The notes beneath the pieces were generated by a model, which saw nothing but the letters and a program-made list of their open reading frames with translations, searched no databases and had not been told where the DNA came from. From Selaginella moellendorffii (Eukaryota; Streptophyta; Lycopodiopsida; Selaginellales; Selaginellaceae), in the NCBI RefSeq assembly GCF_000143415.4, contig NW_003314298.1, forward strand, positions 375,561 to 439,560: DNA of 64,000 bases. The letters are read 5' to 3'. Within the stretch, counting starts at the first letter, position 1. Every line of letters begins with the position of its first letter. Shown here piece after piece: positions 44,898 to 54,539 of this stretch. Both the position numbers and the translations under genes were made by a program.

Positions 44898-47358
44898 ATG
44901 GCCATTCTTCAAGCCGCTGCGCCGAGCGCTCCCTTCGAAAGATGCTGGAGGCGCAGCAAGAGAATGGATAAGGTGTTTGTGGGCTGCTTGCAAAATGGGA
45001 AATTGGCCAAGGTGCGAAGATTGCGAGTCTCATGCTCGTTGGAAGCCATGGTTTCTGATATGGGCAAAGGAGGTATAGTGAGCCACGTCTCAAGTTAGTG
45101 CTCGTTCTTGTGGCTCATCTTGTGTTTGATTTTTCTCTGCAGCTCCAAAAGGCCTTTTCCCTCCCGAGCCTGAGAGCTACACTGGACCCAAGCTCAAAGT
45201 TGCAATTGTTGGTGCGGGTCTAGCTGGAATGTCCACCGCTGTTGAACTCCTCGATCAAGGACACGAGGTAAAACCGGTCAGCATGTCTGGAAAATCCTCT
45301 CAAGTTTTGTTTTTGTTTTGTCAGGTTGACATTTATGATACCAGGTCGTTCATCGGTGGAAAGGTTGGATCATACCAAGACAAGAACGGGAACCACATCG
45401 AGATGGGATTGCACGTCTTTTTTGGTTGCTATTGCAATCTCTATCGTCTCATGTCAAAGGTTTGCTTTTTAAAGATTTACAAGCAGTGATAGTATCTTTT
45501 CAGGTTGGAGCGGATGAGAATCTTCTTCTCAAAGATCATATCCATACCTTCATCAACAAAGGAGGCTTAACTGGAGGTGTGTGCGGTAATTTCTTCGCCT
45601 CTAGCTCACTCGTCGATTTGTTTTCAGAGCTGGATTTTCGATTTCCTGTCGGCGCTCCTTTGCATGGAATCAAAGCTTTTCTCACGACAAATCAGCTCAA
45701 CGTAAGTGGAAATCTGATTTCGTCTGTGGCGAAGGATTTGAAACTTTATCATTTTGTCCAGGCTCTTGACAAAACGGCCAACGCTTTTGCTCTTGCAACA
45801 AGTCCGGTTGTGCAAGCTCTCATTGATCCCGATGGTGCAATGCGGACTATCAGAAACTTAGACAAGGTAACGTAGTCGAGTTCTAGATTTTCAACAAAAG
45901 TCTGCAGCTAATAATTGTCATCAGGTCAGCTTCTCAAAGTGGTTCATGTCCCACGGAGGAACACGAGAAAGTATCAGTCGAATGTGGGATCCAATTGCCT
46001 ACGCTCTGGGATTTCTCGACTGTGACGACATCAGCGCTCGCTGCATGCTCACCATTTTTGCTCTTTTTGCTACCAAAACAAATGCCTCGCTTCTTAGAAT
46101 GTTGAACGGGGCTCCGGATCTTCGGCTGCACGCTCCCATCCGCGACTACATAACAAGTAGAGGTGGAAGGTAACGAGATGTGAAACTTTTAGACGATTCA
46201 CGCAATACTCATTCAAGCTTGCAGGTTTCACTTGCGATGGGGATGTCGAGAAATTCTTCACGACTACACTCTGGACGGCGAGACCTTTGTGACTGGGCTC
46301 GTGATGACGAAGGTGACTTGCTCTCCTCTTTTTTCTTCCGGAAGGAGAAGTCATAGGTTTTATTTTCATCGGTTTCAGGCAGGCGAAAGAGAAGTTATCA
46401 AGGCTGATGCTTACGTCGCAGGTGGGAAGCACAAACTCGTAGTTTCTTTTTGAAGTGGCTTTATCTTCTTGTGTGCACAGCTTGTGATGTTCCTGGAATC
46501 AAAAAGCTTTTGCCAGAACAATGGCGGGAGTACGAGTTTTTCGACAAGATATACAATCTCGTAGGAGTGCCAGTGATCACCGTGCAACTACGATTTAATG
46601 GCTGGGTGACTGAAATGCGAGATATCGAGCTTTCAAGGTCGGAAAATCTTCTTCATACTGTTTGTGTAGATCTTTACTCATTTCACTTCAGACAACTCAA
46701 CCAAGCGACTGGACTTGACAATCTGCTCTACTCGGCAGACGCAGACTTCTCATGTTTTGCTGATCTTGCACTAACTTCGCCAGTCGATTACTACAAGCCC
46801 GGTGAAGGATCTCTTCTTCAGTAAGTCGATTCACCTCCAATCCCGAGCTCATTGTTTTGTGAACATTTCAGGATGGTTTTGACACCAGCGGATCCTTACA
46901 TGCCGCTCTCGAACGACAAGATCGTGAGCAAAGTTCATGAGCAAGTGACTGACTTGTTCCCATCATCTCGGGAGCTAAAAGTTACTTGGTCTTCCGTGGT
47001 GAAAATCGGACAATCGCTGTACCGAGAAGCTCCGGGCATGGACGCTTTCAGGCCCGACCAGGCGACCCCGATCTCCAATTTTTTCTTGGCTGGATCTTAC
47101 ACTAAACAAGTAAGTTGTTCCTTGTTCTTCTTTGGTCTTTCTCTTTTCTTGAGCAGTGACGGATCGATGGCCGTTTGATTTCAGGATTACATCGATAGTA
47201 TGGAGGGCGCGACGCTGTCTGGAAGGCAAGCAGCAGCTCGGATTTGCGAGAAAGGATCGTTTTTGAAAGGATTAAATCCAGAGGAAGAAGAGAAGATTGT
47301 CGAGAATGGTTCGTCTTTGAGCAAGAGCAAGGACGAGTCTCCACTCACATTTGTTTAA
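44898..47358 (+). CDS. ZDS: Zeta-carotene desaturase, chloroplast
   Basis: Converts zeta-carotene to neurosporene and pro-lycopene in plastids, handing electrons to plastoquinone. Thirteen exons, all phases consistent: 44898-45072, 45143-45267, 45325-45459, 45504-45576, 45628-45701, 45762-45866, 45925-46169, 46225-46312, 46379-46421, 46481-46637, 46692-46820, 46872-47109, 47185-47358; 586 aa. About 65 basic/Ser residues form the transit peptide. The FAD-binding fold is [20 protein letters not shown] (about residue 77) with [20 protein letters not shown]. Further hallmarks: [58 protein letters not shown], and C-terminal [20 protein letters not shown] (the carotenoid/FAD-binding GS.T.QDY..SMEGA). 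Introns are 45-75 nt. Complete; no missing motif. Confidence 0.97.
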
Positions 47359-47399
47359 ATACCAAGTTTTAAATTTCTAGGGTTTTAGGGAAGAGCTCG

Positions 47400-49634
47400 A
47401 TGGGATGCAGCATTCGAGCGCTCTGGATTCTCAACCAGCACCGCCATGTCGTCTTCTCCAGGTAATCGCATTTTTCTCGTTTCATCCTCCATCGATCCGA
47501 TCCGGCATCGCCGTTCTTGGCTTAGGCGCTTCCCCACCGTGGAGAAGAAATGGAAGAATGCGCGATCGAAGCACGGCGATGGCATCTGCTACTCGCTACC
47601 TTCCGATGCGCAGCTCATTCAATCGTTTGTAGAGAGGAAAGAGAGGTAGATTTTTCTTCTTTCTCGATCTGGCACTTTGATTGTTTGTTTGTTGGTTTAG
47701 AGAAGGCTCGTTTCGAGGACTTGCTACTCGTGAGGAGTATTCCCAGCCTGGCTCCGACTCTTGGGTGGATGATCCGATCACTCGCTCGATCATCAGCCTC
47801 CAGATCCCAAAACCGGATGAAAGTGGCGAGTTATATCTCTTGTGGCCGATCGTGTTTCACATCCGAGGACCTTTCCACATTTTGGTTCTTCCGTTCGTGG
47901 AACCGCATCATCTGGCAACGTATGAAAACCTTTGCTGGCGAGCCGACTGTGGAGGGCCTGTTGCGAACGGGCATAATTCTCTTTCGTCGTTGCTTTTGGA
48001 TCTTCCATCCATCACGGGGTAAGTTTTTCTTTGCCATGAATCTTTTCTTCTGACTTGGCTACTGATCCAGAGCTTTTTGTGTCGCGCAAACTTTGGGAGA
48101 CTTGATAGTTGGAGAAGCTTTAGAGCCAGAGATCAACATCAATCCTTCGTCGACGATGGGGGGACTGCTGGACAGCATAACCGGAGGCATTGGAATAGCG
48201 AGCATCACTGCTCGAGCCAAACCAGTTGCTGCTCCTGTGGCTGCGGCGGCCACTGCGATAGCCGCTGGTGTTACTGGCGCTGCTCCGGCGGGAATACTCG
48301 GGTCGACCACCACCAAGGGAATCCTCAAAGCTTCGGACAAGGAAGCGTTGCTCGGTTTCATCACAAGTGCCATGCCTTTCGGTAAGTTTGCGAAAGTTAG
48401 TTCCATCGTTTTATTTCGTCTTTGGTTTCCAGGCACTCCTCTTGATCTTAATCCCATAACCATCAACGCCATCAAGGCAAATGGCTTCTCTGCGCAAGAT
48501 ATACCACCACAGGATCAGAAGCAACCAGCTTGGAAGCCATACCTTTTCAAGTCCAAGCAGAAACTCGTGTTCGCTCTTCACGAGGTGGTCACGGCTGCCT
48601 TGTACGACAGGGACGACGTTGCTGATGTTATCACGCTCAAGGGCCAGCTGCTGTGTCGAGCAGACTTGGAAGGTCTACCAGACGTAAACGTCCAGCTCTC
48701 GTGTCCAAGCTCGGGTGAGATCGACGGAGTAACATTCCATCCTTGTGCTCAAGCTCTCGATCATGGACCGGATAAGCAGACAATCACTTTCTCGCCACCT
48801 CTTGGGAACTTTGTGCTGGCCAAGTACATGGCAACGCCAGCATTCCGGCCACCTCTCCAAGGATTCTATCAGCTCTCCATGGTTTCTGACGACGAGGGCG
48901 CTTTCTTGTTCCGGATGAAGCTTTTGGAAGGCTACAAGGGCCCGATAGTCATGGAGCAGTGCTCCTTGAGCATACCGTTCCACAGGAGGACAATAGCTGC
49001 GCTGGATGGAGCTCCTTCGATGGGGACTGTGTCCAATACGGACCACTCCATTGAATGGAAAATCCTTGCGGGGCATCGCAGCACAATCTCGAAGAGCATG
49101 GAGGTGACGTACTCTGGAACTGTCAAGTTTGCCCCCAGGGCCGTGGACACGAACCAGAGAGACACAGTTGGATTCTCTGATGACGACGAGATTGACTGTG
49201 GGAACGAGAACAAGATGGACAAGGCAGACATGAATCTTGTAGCTGCGAAGTGGGAGGATCCGTTTTGCTGGGAAGCCTACAGCTACGCCAAGGTATTTAT
49301 GAAAACTGAGCGCGTTAGATATTCTCTAACCGATTTCTTTTTCAATACAGGCGTCTGTAAAACTCGTCGGTGGGACAATGTCAGGAGTGTCTATCGACAC
49401 TAAAACGGCAAGCTTACCTTCATTTCCATTTTATCTTCCGTGCTAAGAGCTGTCTTTCCAGGTAGCGATATATCCCACTGCTAAAGTCCCTTGCGAAGTT
49501 TCTTCCCAGGTGCGAATCGTTATCTGTGATTGACCAAAAATTATCACTTTCTCCGGCTTTGCGTACAGATAATATCTGGAGAGTACATATTTTGGAACTC
49601 CTTGGGAAGATATCCACATGTTGCTCCAGCCTAG
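47400..49634 (+). CDS. AP5M1: AP-5 adaptor complex subunit mu
   Basis: AP-5 works on late endosomes with SPG11/SPG15. This 613-aa product has the N-terminal longin-like start MGCSIRALWILNQHRHVVFS and the RRFPTVEKKW motif of the plant AP-5 mu family, and a C-terminal mu-homology domain from about residue 300 (WKPYLFKSKQKLVFALHEVV, PLQGFYQLSMVSDDEGAFLF, FCWEAYSYAKASVKL). Eight exons: 47400-47461, 47526-47645, 47701-48018, 48071-48381, 48433-49292, 49351-49407, 49462-49509, 49569-49634. Intron 6 starts GC (ACG|gcaagc) and ends AG; no GT donor near it keeps the frame KTVAIYPTAKVPCEVSSQ. The ATG is only 41 bases after the ZDS stop. A low-complexity Ala/Gly/Pro stretch (AAPVAAAATAIAAGVTGAAP) sits mid-protein. 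Confidence 0.92.
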
Positions 49635-50145
49635 AAAGAAAGGTATGACAGAGCCGGAGTTCTTTTCATTTTTTCTTGTTTTTCTAACGTAGCTCCATAC
49701 GGAATTCTCCCTGCAGTGCGTGGCTCGCGCGAATTTGAGCAGCAAAGTTCTGTCTGGTGGAGCTGGAGCTGGAGCTGACAAGTAGCAAAGTTTGGTAAGC
49801 AAAGAAACTGTGGTACACTGAGCAATGCGCGTTTATTTTGTCGTTAAAACAGTGAAAGCTACCAAACAGCCGCGAGTTTTAGAGCCCAACAACGACACTC
49901 GAATCTCCACTCCAATTTATGATCGCAGCAATCGTCGCTCGCTCGCTCGCTCCATCGCTCAATTCGCTCTCCTGAGCAGAGAGAATGAATGGCATTGGAT
50001 GGGACTATAAATCCAACGTTTCGCCATCATGGTATATCACAAACAACACGAACAAGAGGAACTCTGATAGAGAAAATCCAATCAACCATGTGGGGTGATT
50101 GTGTCTGGCAGGGAAGCTTGATTTTGACACCGTAGCCCTCAGCAC
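49635..50145. other. Spacer between AP-5 mu and SurE-like genes
   Basis: AP-5 mu 3' flank, then a CGCT microsatellite (49937-49965). Nothing else is supported. Confidence 0.4.
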
Positions 50146-50222
50146 GGGCGTTTCTACGTACAAACGCCCGTTGTCTACGTACGAACGCCTCCTGGCCGCC
50201 AGCGTTTCTACGTACAAGCGCT
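50146..50222. repeat. Three consecutive hairpins with a shared CTACGTAC loop
   Basis: Hairpin 1 (50146-50169) is GGGCGTTT, CTACGTAC, AAACGCCC: an exact 8-base stem. Hairpin 2 (50169-50187) pairs CGTT with AACG around GTCTACGTACG. Hairpin 3 (50201-50222) pairs AGCGTTT with AAGCGCT (one G-T) around CTACGTAC. They end 139 bases before the SurE-like start codon. Confidence 0.85.
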
Positions 50223-50360
50223 ACTAGCTATGGACATTCTTGTGTGATGAGGCCAGTGTGTGTGTTGACTATAATCCATCCGGCCGAGAGTTTTCTTAAA
50301 AGAGGGGAAAAAGCCGAGAAAAAGAAGCTCTAGGTTTTCTTGTTCTTGGTTCTCTCCTGG

Positions 50361-52084
50361 ATGAGCTCCGCCATGCCCAATTTCGTGGCGGGCCTCAAGG
50401 ATGCGCTGCCCGGCGCTCCATCCGAGAATGGAGGAGACGCGGCTACTCCCGATGCGAGGCCGCGGGTGCTCATCACGAACGACGATGGGATCGCGGCGCC
50501 AGGGCTTGGAGCGCTCGTCCAGGCGCTCGTTCGCGGTGGACGATGCAATGTCAATGTGTGTGCTCCAGACTCGTAAGTGCTTTCGCTTTTTGTTTCCGAT
50601 CGATTGAGCGAGCGAGCGAGCGAGTGATCGTCCAGGGACAAGTCGGGCACGGGGCATGGAATCACTGCGCGAGGCGTGCTCGAGGTTGGGGCTGTGGAAA
50701 TCCCTGGAACTTCTGCCTCGCACGAAGTCGGAGGTAAGTTACTACCTTCTCTTTGCTTCTTTCTTTTCGAAAGCTTTACAAGTTTTTCTTTCTTCTTGGA
50801 TATTTTTTTCTTTCTTTCAGGAACTCCTGTCGATTGCGTCTCGCTGGGCTTATCTGGAGCCCTCTTTCCATGGTCCAAGCCAGATTTGGTATGATAAAAC
50901 TCTACTATCTTCATCATCTTAGTTCAACTTCCATGGTTTTTATCTTTCTTTTTTCTTTTTCTCAGGTTATTAGTGGAATCAACAAGGGCTCCAATTGTGG
51001 ATTGCACATGTGAGTCTTCTATCTTTTTTTTTCTTTTTCTTTTTCTTTTTCTTTTTCTCTCTCTCTCGACTAAAGATTTTTTAATTTTTCTGTCGCCAGC
51101 ATCTACTCTGGAACAGTAGCAGCAGCTCGAGAGGCTTGCATTTGGGGAGTTCCTTCTCTTTCTATATCATACGATTGGTATGCCTGCGTGTTCTCGTGTT
51201 TTCTTTGTCTTCTTTTTCTCGTCTCTTACGTGATTGTACGGCACAGGGTCAGAGGCAAATGTAAAGAGGAGGACTTAAGGCTGGCGGCCGGAGCTGTGAT
51301 CCCGCTTATACATGCCGCGCTGCAAGACATCGAGCAAGGGAAATTTCCCGCGGGATGCTTTTTCAACATTGATATTCCGACCGATGTCGAGCACAACAAG
51401 GTGTTTTCCTCCATCTCCATGTTCGTGTTTGCTAAACAGTAATGTATCCTTCTCGCAGGGCTTCAAAGTCACAAGGCAAGGCAACTCAAGGCTTGGGAGC
51501 CAATGGCGAGCGGTGTCCACGCAAAGGCGAATTGCGAGCTATATGCGAGGGAGAGAGCCAGGCATGGGTGTTCAACTCGCTCAAATCGGACTAGCTGCCT
51601 CCGCCGCGGTATGTGGGCCTAATTCTTTGAATGCTTTCCTCAACGTGACTCTCACGAGGCCCATGTCAGGGGGCAGCGAGGAAGGCAAACTTTCCGTCAA
51701 AAACCGTGGAAGTTGAAACAGTAGCTGGTCCCGAGAATGGTACGCAGCAACCATCGCCACAGAAGCAACTCTTTCAGCTGGAGGTACTTTTTTCTTCTAG
51801 AGCGTTTTCAGTCATAAGTCTCACTGCGCTGTTTGGCGGCTTTTGTTGAAACAAACAGGTCTCGGAGCGAGAGTCTGGAGAAGATGACCCCGAGCTTGAC
51901 AGAGGTTCTCTGGACGCTGGATATGTGAGTGTTATAAGCAAACTTGTTATACGCTAAACTCTTGTTATCACAGATAACAATCACTCCTTTGGGACTGACG
52001 ACACACTTGGACGCCGACACTGCCCAGTCTGCCACAAAATGGGTGTGCTCAGCGGTGGAGGTGACAGGTTTGGCCGCATTGTGA
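50361..52084 (+). CDS. SurE-like phosphatase/nucleotidase
   Basis: SurE proteins are metal-dependent phosphatases acting on nucleoside monophosphates and other phosphoesters. Ten exons: 50361-50572, 50636-50733, 50821-50888, 50966-51009, 51100-51177, 51247-51400, 51459-51608, 51670-51783, 51859-51924, 51974-52084; 364 aa. The metal-binding [17 protein letters not shown] (about 36-52), [10 protein letters not shown] (the conserved Ser/Gly loop after the second strand) and [20 protein letters not shown] (metal-ligand Asn) are all present, as is [19 protein letters not shown]. The C-terminal [18 protein letters not shown] is the family ending. A poorly conserved, Glu/Gln-rich insert (about 275-330) precedes it. 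The product is probably cytosolic, since no transit peptide is evident. The donor of exon 4 splits the Ile codon. Confidence 0.94.
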
Positions 52085-52780
52085 ATGCGTGTAAGAGGTA
52101 CCGCAGATATGGATTTGCCTGGGTTTGCTCGGCGATTTTGCAGCCGCAGTGTTTAGCGACATGAATGAAGCAGTGTACAGTTTGATGGTCATGGACTTGT
52201 AAAGCTACACCTCTCTAACTTGGAAAGCACCGTTTTGTTTCCCTTTGGCACCGTGTTTTCAGATCGAGCTTGACGAGCAAAGCTATGTCTTTCAGCTCCA
52301 AGTAAGCGTTTGATATTTCTCGAGGTTTTGTGCTCAACACGTCTTGACTGCGCAGCTTTGGGGAATTCTACGCACTTAGACATTTAACTTTGTCAACGAA
52401 GACAATAGAGCGTTCCACTCGAAATAGTGAAAAGATCATGAATCAAATCCGCGGGTCCTTGAAACCTTCAAAGGTAAGCTCCATCTTTGTTTCTCGATGC
52501 TTATAGTGCGTTTGAGCTAACACTTTGTTGACTAGCGATAAGATTCTCCCCAAACATTTTTGTTTTCTCACGCGTTTTTCTTTAACAAAAGTAAAAGATT
52601 GCAATCCCCATCGATGTTACAGTGCGGTCACTGAGTGTTCCATCTTGTTCAGGACACTGGAGCTCCGGCTGCGTGAAACAGTCGTTGGGGGAACACTGGT
52701 GGTCCAAGAAATTTTCTCCCGGAGGGAGTTTGTAACAAAAAATGGAAAGTGTTATACCCAATTCTGAGGCAAATCTTTGG
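52085..52780 (+). pseudogene. Exon relics of an unidentified gene
   Basis: Four short coding-like pieces with splice-like edges follow the SurE gene on the same strand: GDFAAAVFSDMNEAVYSLMV (about 52132-52200), IELDEQSYVFQLQ (52261-52301), EFYALRHLTLSTKTIERSTR to MNQIRGSLKPSK (52360-52475) and a last piece starting after a TTCAG acceptor at 52655. They do not join into one frame without stops. I do not recognise the family. A 3' flank of SurE with chance frames is the alternative. Confidence 0.3.
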
Positions 52781-54539
52781 CATTCAATGTTAAAGGATTT
52801 GATTGATTGAGTGATCTCATCTCGAGGAAGCATTGTAAGTTGCATTGTAAGTTGTGTTGTGGTCAAACTCGTCCTGCGCGCCCAGCCCAGGGAATAAAAC
52901 TTTGCCATGCCTGATTGATCTTACCAATGGAGTTTTGTAAAAGGATCGGGAACTTTGCCAAGCTGCAGCTCCATTATTTCCATCCTCAACAACACATGAG
53001 AGATTGTGCTTGCAAGCAGCCATTATTCTTGCTCCAGGAAGATCGCATCCGGAAAGCTTTATCGATCAAGTTGAGGACGTCACCCAAAAAAAAAAAAAAA
53101 ACAAAACAAAAAATCATTCGCTAGAGATCTATCACGCTTAAGCTTGTGGACCCAAAGCAATGCAAGTGGAAAAAGAAAACTATTTTTCGAGAAAGAGAAC
53201 AATGACCCACAACACATCACAAAAAAGTTGGCCAACGATTTGCATAAAAAAGGTTGTGAAACTAAGATTCCAAAAGAAAGGTGGCGGGGCGAGAAAATTA
53301 GGGCGTGACATGTTGCCATGTTCTTGGGGCGTACGTGTGCAGTGTAGTGTGTGTCGGTGGATGCGAGTACGGCGGGAATTCACAAACCCTAATTTTCTCC
53401 CAATTCGTACTGCAAATTTTTTTCTTCCATGTGCATTCAAACGGAGGCATGGCCTATTTAAAACGTTAACGTGTTGCTGCAAGGAAACAAAAGCCCTAAA
53501 AATGCATCGGTCGCGAATATGCCCCCTATAACTGTCCGAGGAATATACCATCTGTTGCCGGTGGCCAAATATAGCCTGACAGGATGTGGCGCATTTAAAC
53601 TCCGCCCCTGCCACGTGTGCCCCAGGTAGAATATGCCCGCCGGCGCGGAATATTCCGTCTTCGTCTTCGTCTCCGACAGATAGAATGTGGGTGCAGCGCT
53701 GACGGGCGATGGAAGAAAACGAGGATAAAAAAGAGTGGTTTTTTTCCCTTTCTTTTTGCTGCTGTGTGGGTCGGTGACTGAGACTTGTGGCCCGATTCTC
53801 GCAACAGATCCATCCATTTCTTCCGATTTTGCTTTACAAAGCTCTCGTCTCTCTCTTGATCAATCGCCAATTTTGCGTGTAGCGATGGCGCGTTGCTAAT
53901 TCCCATTGCCTCCCGGGTTTGTGGGATTGGATTGGGTTTTTCCTGGGTCCTCTCCTCGCTCTCTCTCTCCTCTCCACTCCTGGATCGACCTTTGGACCAC
54001 AAATCGAGGAGGAATCCCACCACGCGCTAGAAGAGCTCTCCAGTTGGAGTGGTCTCGTCTCTCTCTCTCTCCTCTCTCTTCTCTCTCCTCCCTTCTCTCT
54101 CTTTCTTTCCCCTCGAGCGCGAGCCGGCGCGTCCTTTGTCTCTCGCGAATCCAGCTCTTCTTCTCTAGGATAGCTAGCCGCCAGCCCAGCGACAGTGAGC
54201 TCTCATCCCGTCTTCTAAAAAGCTCCGCGAATCCCTTCCATCTGATCCTAGGCTTCGCATTTTCGCTATCTCCTCCTCCTTTGCGTTTGATCGATCGGTT
54301 CGAGCGATCGGCAGCAGTGGCGGAGGAGATTGCGTGTTGGTGGCGCTGCTATCATCAAAATGTAATCTTCCCCACGGATTCTTGCGGAATTTGTGGCAGC
54401 CCTCTCCCATTTCTCTTCTCTTCCTCTCGATCTCTCTCGCTAGAGCTGGAGCTGGAGCTGGGTAAGTGGCCTTGGATCCATTCGCGAGCTATGGACTGAT
54501 GGATTGACTTTCCCCTTTGCGTCCGTGCGGCAACAGAGG
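52781..54539 (+). promoter_or_regulatory. Upstream region of the U-box gene
   Basis: No gene supported. It has an A-run (53084-53115), a GCCACGTGT G-box-like site (53610-53618) and, in 53900-54480, a long leader-like stretch rich in TCTC (54058-54115). The final 60 bases hold a 2-codon upstream frame (ATGGACTGA at 54490). An intron in the leader is possible. Confidence 0.4.
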
